Part shown: one piece after another, positions 9,857 to 17,265 of the stretch
Numbering within the stretch: position 1 is the stretch's first letter
Layout: each line of letters starts with the position of its first letter
Source: Liolophura sinensis
Taxonomy: Eukaryota; Mollusca; Polyplacophora; Chitonida; Chitonidae
Reading direction: 5' to 3'
Assembly (NCBI RefSeq): GCF_032854445.1
Contig: NW_027018533.1
Span: 1-17,265 of the forward strand
Length of the DNA: 17,265 bases
Position numbers and translations under genes: made by a program
Notes under the pieces: model-generated
What the model was told of the DNA's origin: nothing
The model's database searches: none
Seen by the model: the letters and a program-made list of their open reading frames with translations, nothing else

Positions 9857-9938
9857 ATGCGCAATTGGGTCAGGCATCTCCAGGTGTTGAAAAATTGCAA
9901 ATTTCCTTGGTTTCCATGGAGTAAGAGCCGTTGCTGGG

Positions 9939-9946
9939 CACGTGAT
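9939..9946 (-). other. CACGTG palindrome, ATCACGTG on minus strand (one per monomer)
   Basis: GGCACGTGAT is seen in essentially every A and B monomer; the coordinates are those in monomer 9857-10404. Read on the minus strand the octamer ATCACGTG fits the RTCACRTG consensus known for budding-yeast CDEI/Cbf1 sites, and CACGTG is the core of E-box/G-box sites bound by bHLH or bZIP proteins. Its conservation through the A/B split is seen; binding is only inferred. Confidence 0.4.
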
Positions 9947-10126
9947 TTTGACATAAATGATGATTCAATTGTGGCTACAGCCAAAAGTATTGGTCGGAGA
10001 GCAACGCGGTTTGCACCATTCGATTTCTCGTCACAAAATACGTCGGATTAGCCTCTTACCAGCAGCATTGGAACATTTTTTCCACTTTTGGATTTTTGCC
10101 TGGTCCTTTTGCTCATTGAAATCGGC

Positions 10127-10143
10127 TACATGTACTATGTACA
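10127..10143. other. Dyad TACAT-N5-ATGTA (one per monomer)
   Basis: In B, TACAT and ATGTA flank GTACT, and a second overlapping dyad TGTAC-TAT-GTACA is present. In typical A monomers (for example 4646-4660) the arms are the same but the spacer is ATTTT, giving TACATA-TTT-TATGTA. Arms are broken in A2 monomers 1079 and 3283 (AGCAT) and in 6021 (TTTGTA). It could be a protein-binding dyad, a small cruciform or chance. Confidence 0.4.
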
Positions 10144-10222
10144 ATCGCGACTGGTCATTACTATATTCAACTTTTGATTATAAGTTATGTGCCCTTCGGT
10201 AGCCCAGAAGATGTCAAATCTT

Positions 10223-10235
10223 TGGGCCAAGCCCA
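10223..10235. other. Dyad TGGGC-CAA-GCCCA (one per monomer)
   Basis: This is a perfect five-base inverted repeat with a three-base spacer, present in nearly all A and B monomers. It is broken in 2193 and 3829, where one G is missing (TTTGGCCAAG). It resembles half-site dyads of transcription factors, but no assignment is possible from this alone. Confidence 0.35.
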
Positions 10236-10320
10236 TTTAACTCACCCAGCAAATGTCTTACTTCTAAGTCGAAGATAAACTCAATGTCTTTATCTACATG
10301 TAGAAAAACCACACCATTTT

Positions 10321-10330
10321 TATATAAAAA
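10321..10330 (+). promoter_or_regulatory. TATA-like string TATATAAAAA (one per monomer), weak candidate
   Basis: TATATAAAA occurs once per monomer on the plus strand (TTTGTATATAAAAAAC in A, TTTTTATATAAAAACC in B). It fits the eukaryotic TATA-box consensus. In a roughly 60% A+T repeat such a string is expected often by chance, and no gene lies downstream, so at most it could drive satellite transcripts. Confidence 0.2.
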
Positions 10331-10404
10331 CCACAAGGTACTTGATACAGTCTGCTGTAAAAAGTACAATTGAACACTGACCCACATCAATAAGGTGCCA
10401 AAAG

Positions 10405-10952
10405 ATGCGCAATTGGGCCAGGCATCTCCAGGTGTTGAAAAATTGTAAATTTCCTTGGTTTCCATGGAGTAAGAGCCGTTGCTGGGCACGTGATTTTGAC
10501 ATAATTGATGATTCAATTGTGGCTACAGCCAAAAGTATTGGTCGGAGAGCAACGCGGTTTGCACCATTCGATTTCTCGTCACAAAATACGTCGGATTAGT
10601 TTCTTACCAGCAGCATTGGAACATTTTTTTCACTTTTGGATATTTGCCTGGTCCTTTTGCTAATTGAAATCGGCTACATGTACTATGTACAATCGCGACT
10701 GGTCATTACTATATTCATCTTTTGATTATAAGTTATGTGCCCTTCGGTAGCCCAGAAGATGTCAAATCTTTGGGCCAAGCCCATTTAACTCACCCAGCAA
10801 ATGTCTTACTTCTAAGTCGAAGATAAACTTAATCTCTTTATCTACATGTAGAAAAACCACACCATTTTTATATAAAAACCACAAGGTACTTGATACAGTC
10901 TGCTGTAAAAAGTACAATTGAACACTGACCCACATCAATAAGGTGCCAAAAG
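10405..10952. repeat. Monomer 20, type B4, 548 bp
   Basis: This is the most distinctive B type: GGGCCAGG (A state), AATTGTAAATT, CATAATTGATG, TTAGTTTCTT, GGATATTTGCC and ATTCATCTTTT. All recur in monomers 13146 and 15340. Confidence 0.9.
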
Positions 10953-11501
10953 ATGCGCAATTGGGTCAGGCATCTCCAGCTGTTGAAAAATTGCAAATTT
11001 CCTTGGTTTCCATGGAGTAAGAGCCGTTGCTGGGCACGTGATTTTGACATAAATGATGATTCAATTGTGGCTACAGCCAAAAGTATTGGTCGGAGAGCAA
11101 CGCGGTTTGCACCATTCGATTTCTCGTCACAAAATACGTCGGATTAGCCTCTTACCAGCACGATTGGAACATTTTTTTTTACTTTTGGATTTTTGCCTGG
11201 TCCTTTTGCTAATTGAAATCGGCTACATGTACTATGTACCATCGCGACTGGTCATTACTATATTCAACTTTTGATTATAAGTTATGTGCCCTTCGGTAGC
11301 CCAGAAGATGTCAAATCTTTGGGCCAAGCCCATTTAACTCACCCAGCAAATGTCTTACTTCTAAGTCGAAGATAAACTTAATCTCTTTATCTACATGTAG
11401 AAAAACCACACCATTTTTATATAAAAACCACAAGGTACTTGATACAGTCTGCTGTAAAAAGTACAATTGAACACTGACCCACATCAATAAGGTGCCAAAA
11501 G
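10953..11501. repeat. Monomer 21, type B5, 549 bp
   Basis: It has CCAGCTG and GCAAATT (A states), AGCACGATTGG, a long T run (nine) before ACTTTTGG, and GTACCATCGC. The long T run accounts for the extra base. Confidence 0.9.
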
Positions 11502-12049
11502 ATGCGCAATTGGGTCAGGCATCTCCAGGTGTTGAAAAATTGGAAATTTCCTTGGTTTCCATGGAGTAAGAGCCGTTGCTGGGCACGTGATTTTGACATA
11601 AATGATGATTCAATTGTGGCTACAGCCAAAAGTATTGGTCGGAGAGCAACGCGGTTTGCACCATTCGATTTCTCGTCACAAAATACGTCAGATTAGCCTC
11701 TTACCAGCAGCATTGGAACATTTTTTCCACTTTTGGATTTTTGCCTGGTCCTTTTGCTAATTGAAATCGGCTACATGTACTATGTACAATCGCGACTGGT
11801 CATTACTATATTCAACTTTTGATTATAAGTTATGTGCCCTTCGGTAGCCCAGAAGATGTCAAATCTTTGGGCCAAGCCCATTTAACTCACCCAGCAAATG
11901 TCTTACTTCTAAGTCGAAGATAAACTTAATCTCTTTATCTACATGTAGAAAAACCACACCATTTTTATATAAAAACCACAAGGTACTTGATACAGTCTGC
12001 TGTAAAAAGTACAATTGAACACTGACCCACATCAATAAGGTGCCAAAAG
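11502..12049. repeat. Monomer 22, type B1, 548 bp
   Basis: CGTCAGATT and TTGCTAATTG mark B1. It lacks the private GAGTAACG and TTCTAC states of monomer 8760. Confidence 0.9.
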
Positions 12050-12597
12050 ATGCGCAATTTGGTCAGGCATCTCCAGGTGTTGAAAAATTGGAAATTTCCT
12101 TGGTTTCCATGGAGTAAGAGCCGTTGCTGGGCACGTGATTTTGACATAAATGATGATTCAATTGTGGCTACAGCCAAAAGTATTGGTCGGAGAGCAACGC
12201 GGTTTGCACCATTCGATTTCTCGTCACAAAATACGTCGGATTAGCCTCTTACCAGCAGCATTGGAACATTTTTTCCACTTTTGGATTTTTGCCTGGTCCT
12301 TTTGCTCATTGAAATCGGCTACATGTACTATGTACAATCGCGACTGGTCATTACTATATTCAACTTTTGATTATAAGTTATGTGCCCTTCGGTAGCCCAG
12401 AAGATGTCAAATCTTTGGGCCAAGCCCATTTAACTCAACCAGCAAATGTCTTACTTCTAAGTCGAAGATAAACTTAATCTCTTTATCTACATGTAGAAAA
12501 ACCACACCATTTTTATATAAAAACCACAAGGTACTTGATACAGTCTGCTGTAAAAAGTACAATTGAACACTGACCCACATCAATAAGGTGCCAAAAG
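12050..12597. repeat. Monomer 23, type B2, 548 bp
   Basis: It has CAATTTGGTC, TTGCTCATTG and CTCAACCAGC. The T run before CCAC is six, one shorter than in monomer 9308. Confidence 0.9.
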
Positions 12598-13145
12598 ATG
12601 CGCAATTGGGTCAGGCATCTCCAGGTGTTGAAAAATTGCAAATTTCCTTGGTTTCCATGGAGTAAGAGCCGTTGCTGGGCACGTGATTTTGACATAAATG
12701 ATGATTCAATTGTGGCTACAGCCAAAAGTATTGGTCGGAGAGCAACGCGGTTTGCACCATTCGATTTCTCGTCACAAAATACGTCGGATTAGCCTCTTAC
12801 CAGCAGCATTGGAACATTTTTTCCACTTTTGGATTTTTGCCTGGTCCTTTTGCTCATTGAAATCGGCTACATGTACTATGTACAATCGCGACTGGTCATT
12901 ACTATATTCAACTTTTGATTATAAGTTATGTGCCCTTCGGTAGCCCAGAAGATGTCAAATCTTTGGGCCAAGCCCATTTAACTCACCCAGCAAATGTCTT
13001 ACTTCTAAGTCGAAGATAAACTCAATGTCTTTATCTACATGTAGAAAAACCACACCATTTTTATATAAAAACCACAAGGTACTTGATACAGTCTGCTGTA
13101 AAAAGTACAATTGAACACTGACCCACATCAATAAGGTGCCAAAAG
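12598..13145. repeat. Monomer 24, type B3, 548 bp
   Basis: It has GCAAATT, TTGCTCATTG, CTCACCCAGC and AAACTCAATGTC. I see no difference from monomer 9857. Confidence 0.9.
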
Positions 13146-13693
13146 ATGCGCAATTGGGCCAGGCATCTCCAGGTGTTGAAAAATTGTAAATTTCCTTGGT
13201 TTCCATGGAGTAAGAGCCGTTGCTGGGCACGTGATTTTGACATAATTGATGATTCAATTGTGGCTACAGCCAAAAGTATTGGTCGGAGAGCAACGCGGTT
13301 TGCACCATTCGATTTCTCGTCACAAATACGTCGGATTAGTTTCTTACCAGCAGCATTGGAACATTTTTTTTCACTTTTGGATATTTGCCTGGTCCTTTTG
13401 CTAATTGAAATCGGCTACATGTACTATGTACAATCGCGACTGGTCATTACTATATTCATCTTTTGATTATAAGTTATGTGCCCTTCGGTAGCCCAGAAGA
13501 TGTCAAATCTTTGGGCCAAGCCCATTTAACTCACCCAGCAAATGTCTTACTTCTAAGTCGAAGATAAACTTAATCTCTTTATCTACATGTAGAAAAACCA
13601 CACCATTTTTATATAAAAACCACAAGGTACTTGATACAGTCTGCTGTAAAAAGTACAATTCAACACTGACCCACATCAATAAGGTGCCAAAAG
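13146..13693. repeat. Monomer 25, type B4, 548 bp
   Basis: It carries all B4 tags. One A is missing in TCACAAATACG, balanced by a longer T run before CACTTTTGG. ACAATTCAACAC near its end has C where all other B monomers have G. Confidence 0.9.
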
Positions 13694-14241
13694 ATGCGCA
13701 ATTGGGTCAGGCATCTCCAGCTGTTGAAAAATTGCAAATTTCCTTGGTTTCCATGGAGTAAGAGCCGTTGCTGGGCACGTGATTTTGACATAAATGATGA
13801 TTCAATTGTGGCTACAGCCAAAAGTATTGGTCGGAGAGCAACGCGGTTTGCACCATTCGATTTCTCGTCACAAAATACGTCGGATTAGCCTCTTACCAGC
13901 ACGATTGGAACATTTTTTTTACTTTTGGATTTTTGCCTGGTCCTTTTGCTAATTGAAATCGGCTACATGTACTATGTACCATCGCGACTGGTCATTACTA
14001 TATTCAACTTTTGATTATAAGTTATGTGCCCTTCGGTAGCCCAGAAGATGTCAAATCTTTGGGCCAAGCCCATTTAACTCACCCAGCAAATGTCTTACTT
14101 CTAAGTCGAAGATAAACTTAATCTCTTTATCTACATGTAGAAAAACCACACCATTTTTATATAAAAACCACAAGGTACTTGATACAGTCTGCTGTAAAAA
14201 GTACAATTGAACACTGACCCACATCAATAAGGTGCCAAAAG
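13694..14241. repeat. Monomer 26, type B5, 548 bp
   Basis: It has CCAGCTG, AGCACGATTGG and GTACCATCGC. The T run is eight, against nine in monomer 10953. Confidence 0.9.
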
Positions 14242-14790
14242 ATGCGCAATTGGGTCAGGCATCTCCAGGTGTTGAAAAATTGGAAATTTCCTTGGTTTCC
14301 ATGGAGTAAGAGCCGTTGCTGGGCACGTGATTTTGACATAAATGATGATTCAATTGTGGCTACAGCCAAAAGTATTGGTCGGAGAGCAACGCGGTTTGCA
14401 CCATTCGATTTCTCGTCACAAAATACGTCGGATTAGCCTCTTACCAGCAGCATTGGAACATTTTTTTCCACTTTTGGATTTTTGCCTGGTCCTTTTGCTC
14501 ATTGAAATCGGCTACATGTACTATGTACAATCGCGACTGGTCATTACTATATTCAACTTTTGATTATAAGTTATGTGCCCTTCGGTAGCCCAGAAGATGT
14601 CAAATCTTTGGGCCAAGCCCATTTAACTCAACCAGCAAATGTCTTACTTCTAAGTCGAAGATAAACTTAATCTCTTTATCTACATGTAGAAAAACCACAC
14701 CATTTTTATATAAAAACCACAAGGTACTTGATACAGTCTGCTGTAAAAAGTACAATTGAACACTGACCCACATCAATAAGGTGCCAAAAG
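14242..14790. repeat. Monomer 27, B1/B2 hybrid, 549 bp
   Basis: The left end has the B1 state CAATTGGGTC. From 14430 onwards it has the B2 states CGTCGGATT, TTGCTCATTG and CTCAACCAGC, with the seven-T run of monomer 9308. It takes the place of one B1 plus one B2. The exchange lies between about 14252 and 14430, where B1 and B2 are identical. Confidence 0.87.
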
Positions 14791-15339
14791 ATGCGCAATT
14801 GGGTCAGGCATCTCCAGGTGTTGAAAAATTGCAAATTTCCTTGGTTTCCATGGAGTAAGAGCCGTTGCTGGGCACGTGATTTTGACATAAATGATGATTC
14901 AATTGTGGCTACAGCCAAAAGTATTGGTCGGAGAGCAACGCGGTTTGCACCATTCGATTTCTCGTCACAAAATACGTCGGATTAGCCTCTTACCAGCAGC
15001 ATTGGAACATTTTTTCCACTTTTGGATTTTTGCCTGGTCCTTTTGCTCATTGAAATCGGCTACATGTACTATGTACAATCGCGACTGGTCATTACTATAT
15101 TCAACTTTTGATTATAAGTTATGTGCCCTTCGGTAGCCCAGAAGATGTCAAATCTTTGGGCCAAGCCCATTTAACTCACCCAGCAAATGTCTTACTTCTA
15201 AGTCGAAGATAAACTCAATGTCTTTATCTACATGTAGAAAAACCACACCATTTTTATATAAAAACCACAAGGTACTTGATACAGTCTGCTGTAAAAAGTA
15301 CAATTGAAACACTGACCCACATCAATAAGGTGCCAAAAG
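14791..15339. repeat. Monomer 28, type B3, 549 bp
   Basis: It has TTGCTCATTG, CTCACCCAGC and AAACTCAATGTC. The extra base is an A in CAATTGAAACACTG at its end. Confidence 0.9.
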
Positions 15340-15887
15340 ATGCGCAATTGGGCCAGGCATCTCCAGGTGTTGAAAAATTGTAAATTTCCTTGGTTTCCAT
15401 GGAGTAAGAGCCGTTGCTGGGCACGTGATTTTGACATAATTGATGATTCAATTGTGGCTACAGCCAAAAGTATTGGTCGGAGAGCAACGCGGTTTGCACC
15501 ATTCGATTTCTCGTCACAAAATACGTCGGATTAGTTTCTTACCAGCAGCATTGGAACATTTTTTTCACTTTTGGATATTTGCCTGGTCCTTTTGCTAATT
15601 GAAATCGGCTACATGTACTATGTACAATCGCGACTGGTCATTACTATATTCATCTTTTGATTATAAGTTATGTGCCCTTCGGTAGCCAGAAGATGTCAAA
15701 TCTTTGGGCCAAGCCCATTTAACTCACCCAGCAAATGTCTTAACTTCTAAGTCGAAGATAAACTTAATCTCTTTATCTACATGTAGAAAAACCACACCAT
15801 TTTTATATAAAAACCACAAGGTACTTGATACAGTCTGCTGTAAAAAGTACAATTGAACACTGACCCACATCAATAAGGTGCCAAAAG
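15340..15887. repeat. Monomer 29, type B4, 548 bp
   Basis: It carries all B4 tags. One C is lost in GGTAGCCAGAAG and one A gained in GTCTTAACTTCT, so length is unchanged. Confidence 0.9.
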
Positions 15888-16435
15888 ATGCGCAATTGGG
15901 TCAGGCATCTCCAGCTGTTGAAAAATTGCAAATTTCCTTGGTTTCCATGGAGTAAGAGCCGTTGCTGGGCACGTGATTTTGACATAAATGATGATTCAAT
16001 TGTGGCTACAGCCAAAAGTATTGGTCGGAGAGCAACGCGGTTTGCACCATTCGATTTCTCGTCACAAAATACGTCGGATTAGCCTCTTACCAGCACGATT
16101 GGAACATTTTTTTTACTTTTGGATTTTTGCCTGGTCCTTTTGCTAATTGAAATCGGCTACATGTACTATGTACCATCGCGACTGGTCATTACTATATTCA
16201 ACTTTTGATTATAAGTTATGTGCCCTTCGGTAGCCCAGAAGATGTCAAATCTTTGGGCCAAGCCCATTTAACTCACCCAGCAAATGTCTTACTTCTAAGT
16301 CGAAGATAAACTTAATCTCTTTATCTACATGTAGAAAAACCACACCATTTTTATATAAAAACCACAAGGTACTTGATACAGTCTGCTGTAAAAAGTACAA
16401 TTGAACACTGACCCACATCAATAAGGTGCCAAAAG
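15888..16435. repeat. Monomer 30, type B5, 548 bp
   Basis: It has CCAGCTG, AGCACGATTGG, an eight-T run and GTACCATCGC, as in monomer 13694. Confidence 0.9.
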
Positions 16436-16984
16436 ATGCGCAATTGGGTCAGGCATCTCCAGGTGTTGAAAAATTGGAAATTTCCTTGGTTTCCATGGAG
16501 TAAGAGCCGTTGCTGGGCACGTGATTTTGACATAAATGATGATTCAATTGTGGCTACAGCCAAAAGTATTGGTCGGAGAGCAACGCGGTTTGCACCATTC
16601 GATTTCTCGTCACAAAATACGTCAGATTAGCCTCTTACCAGCAGCATTGGAACATTTTTTCCACTTTTGGATTTTTGCCTGGTCCTTTTGCTAATTGAAA
16701 TCGGCTACATGTACTATGTACAATCGCGACTGGTCATTACTATATTCAACTTTTGATTATAAGTTATGTGCCCTTCGGTAGCCCAGAAGATGTCAAATCT
16801 TTGGGCCAAGCCCATTTAACTCACCCAGCAAATGTCTTACTTCTAAGTCGAAGATAAACTTAATCTCTTTATCTACATGTAGAAAAAACCACACCATTTT
16901 TATATAAAAACCACAAGGTACTTGATACAGTCTGCTGTAAAAAGTACAATTGAACACTGACCCACATCAATAAGGTGCCAAAAG
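16436..16984. repeat. Monomer 31, type B1, 549 bp
   Basis: CGTCAGATT and TTGCTAATTG mark B1. One extra A in GTAGAAAAAACCAC gives 549 bp. Confidence 0.9.
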
Positions 16985-17265
16985 ATGCGCAATTTGGTCA
17001 GGCATCTCCAGGTGTTGAAAAATTGGAAATTTCCTTGGTTTCCATGGAGTAAGAGCCGTTGCTGGGCACGTGATTTTGACATAAATGATGATTCAATTGT
17101 GGCTACAGCCAAAAGTATTGGTCGGAGAGCAACGCGGTTTGCACCATTCGATTTCTCGTCACAAAATACGTCGGATTAGCCTCTTACCAGCAGCATTGGA
17201 ACATTTTTTCCACTTTTGGATTTTTGCCTGGTCCTTTTGCTCATTGAAATCGGCTACATGTACTA
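16985..17265. repeat. Monomer 32, type B2, right-truncated by window (281 bp)
   Basis: It has CAATTTGGTC, AATTGGAAATT and TTGCTCATTG. The sequence stops within the dyad at ACATGTACTA, so the diagnostic CTCAACCAGC lies outside the window. Confidence 0.9.

Larger units (their letters stand above)
9857..10404. repeat. Monomer 19, type B3, 548 bp (reference copy for motif coordinates)
   Basis: It has AATTGCAAATT, TTGCTCATTG, CTCACCCAGC and AAACTCAATGTC; the last is an A-family state in an otherwise B monomer. By hand count 221 of 548 bases are G or C. I used it to place the recurrent internal motifs. Confidence 0.9.
8760..11501. repeat. HOR-B copy 1, five monomers (B1-B5), 2742 bp
   Basis: It is composed of monomers at 8760 (B1), 9308 (B2), 9857 (B3), 10405 (B4) and 10953 (B5). 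Each type has tags: B1 CGTCAGATT; B2 CAATTTGGTC plus CTCAACCAGC; B3 GCTCATTG plus AAACTCAATGTC; B4 TTGTAAATT, ATAATTGATG, TTAGTTTCTT, GGATATTTGC and TTCATCTTTT; B5 CCAGCTG, AGCACGATTGG and GTACCATCGC. All tags recur 2742 bp downstream in the same order. Confidence 0.92.
11502..14241. repeat. HOR-B copy 2, five monomers (B1-B5), 2740 bp
   Basis: Monomers 11502, 12050, 12598, 13146 and 13694 repeat B1 to B5 in order. By eye, differences from copy 1 are very few. They are GAGTAACG versus GAGCAACG and TTCTAC versus TTCCAC in B1, one changed base in the ACAATTCAACAC segment ending B4, one lost A in CACAAATACG (B4), and T-run length changes. This implies well over 99% identity between units and therefore recent amplification or homogenisation. 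Confidence 0.92.
14242..16435. repeat. HOR-B copy 3, shortened to four monomers, 2194 bp
   Basis: It contains a hybrid B1/B2 monomer (14242), then B3 (14791), B4 (15340) and B5 (15888). One monomer equivalent is missing compared with the flanking five-monomer order. The loss is exactly one period, so register is preserved. That is expected from unequal exchange between B1 and B2, not from a random deletion. Confidence 0.88.
1..17265. repeat. Tandem satellite array, ~548-bp monomer, ~31.5 copies
   Basis: The anchor ATGCGCAATT recurs at 531, 1079, 1645, 2193, 2737, 3283, 3829, 4377, 4924, 5472, 6021, 6568, 7116, 7664, 8212, 8760, 9308, 9857, 10405, 10953, 11502, 12050, 12598, 13146, 13694, 14242, 14791, 15340, 15888, 16436 and 16985. 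Spacing is 544-549 bp, with one interval of 566. All copies share orientation and the intervening sequence aligns end to end, so no base lies outside the array and both array ends are beyond the window. Monomer 9857-10404 is about 40% G+C by hand count. There is no long open frame, terminal inverted repeat, or recognisable tRNA, rRNA or snRNA segment. By structure this is satellite DNA of a eukaryote; chromosomal position and species cannot be read from it. Confidence 0.97.
8420..17265. repeat. Subarray B (satellite subfamily B), highly homogenised
   Basis: About sixteen monomers carry the B diagnostic states: TTTTGACATAAATGATG, GTGGCTACAG, CCTGGTCCTTTT, GAAATCGGCTACATGTAC, GAAGATGTC, CAGCAAATGTC, CATGTAGAAAA and TTTTTATATAAAAACCAC. 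Within the block, five monomer variants follow one another in fixed order. Monomers five positions apart are almost identical, differing by a few substitutions and T-run lengths, while neighbours differ at more sites. That pattern is the signature of recent amplification by HOR units. The start is the first B-specific base after the junction. Confidence 0.92.
16436..17265. repeat. HOR-B copy 4, cut by window end (B1, part of B2)
   Basis: B1 (16436, with CGTCAGATT) is followed by B2 (16985, with CAATTTGGTC and GCTCATTG). The normal order is restored after the shortened copy. The window ends inside the dyad segment of B2. Confidence 0.9.

Noticed and set aside
10021-10040. CENP-B box-like sequence near ATTCGATTTCTCG, and near CTTCGACTTAGAAG on the minus strand
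   Set aside because: Neither fits the essential CENP-B core (TTCG, A and CGGG at fixed spacing); only TTCG and at most the central A match.
10169-10186. Inverted repeat AACTT-N8-AAGTT as a hairpin or terminator
   Set aside because: The arms are only five A/T-rich base pairs with an eight-base loop, which is not meaningful in a repeat of about 60% A+T.
10187-10210. GTGCCCTTCGGTAGCCC as the 5' stem-loop of a U6 snRNA
   Set aside because: The start resembles U6 (GTGC...TTCGG...), but the stem does not pair properly and none of the conserved downstream U6 core (such as ACAGAGA) follows.
9857-10404. Internal ~183-bp subrepeats (548 = 3 x ~183, near nucleosome spacing)
   Set aside because: I see no sequence similarity between the thirds of the monomer by eye. 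A self-alignment of one monomer would be decisive.
1-17265. CRISPR array or bacterial repeat locus
   Set aside because: The repeat unit is about 548 bp with no unique spacers, and there are no cas-like genes. HOR structure fits a eukaryotic satellite instead.
1-17265. rDNA intergenic spacer subrepeats
   Set aside because: No rRNA gene sequence is present, and the HOR extends over the whole window. It cannot be excluded for flanking DNA outside the window, but nothing here supports it.

Overview
The whole window is one head-to-tail tandem array of a satellite-type repeat. The monomer is close to 548 bp, about 40% G+C (hand count on 9857-10404). There are roughly 31.5 copies, all in the same orientation, and no unique sequence anywhere. 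I find no gene, RNA gene, transposon or CRISPR array. A long, non-coding monomer in a multi-kilobase array with multimeric higher-order repeats (HORs) points to a eukaryotic heterochromatic locus (centromeric, pericentromeric or subtelomeric). I do not recognise the family, and the sequence does not identify the species. I set the monomer phase arbitrarily at ATGCGCAATT, which gives starts at 531, 1079, 1645, 2193 and so on to 16985.

The array has two blocks. Block A (1 to about 8.33-8.42 kb) is heterogeneous. Its left part holds a four-monomer HOR (types A4-A1-A2-A3), and positions 1-1644 recur as about 2216-3828. Looser A-type monomers follow to 8211. Block B (from about 8.33-8.42 kb to the end) differs from the A consensus at roughly 30 diagnostic positions per monomer by eye (about 5-6%). 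It is built as a very regular five-monomer HOR (B1-B2-B3-B4-B5, about 2.74 kb). Copies lie at 8760-11501 and 11502-14241, a four-monomer copy at 14242-16435, and the start of another from 16436. The A/B junction falls inside monomer 8212-8759 without disturbing length or phase. The short HOR copy begins with a B1/B2 hybrid monomer. Both look like products of in-register unequal exchange.

Single-base indels, mostly in homopolymers, are concentrated in 1-530 and 2193-4470 and are rare elsewhere. This suggests locally unpolished long-read sequence, or alternatively decay at an array edge. Short elements recur in essentially every monomer: a CACGTG palindrome (ATCACGTG on the minus strand), a TACAT-N5-ATGTA dyad whose spacer differs between A and B, a TGGGC-CAA-GCCCA dyad, and a TATATAAAA string. 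These are candidates for protein-binding or structural roles, but the sequence alone proves none. The many short open frames repeat with the monomer, change mostly at amino-acid-altering sites and cannot run through the array because 548 is not a multiple of three. I treat all of them as chance.
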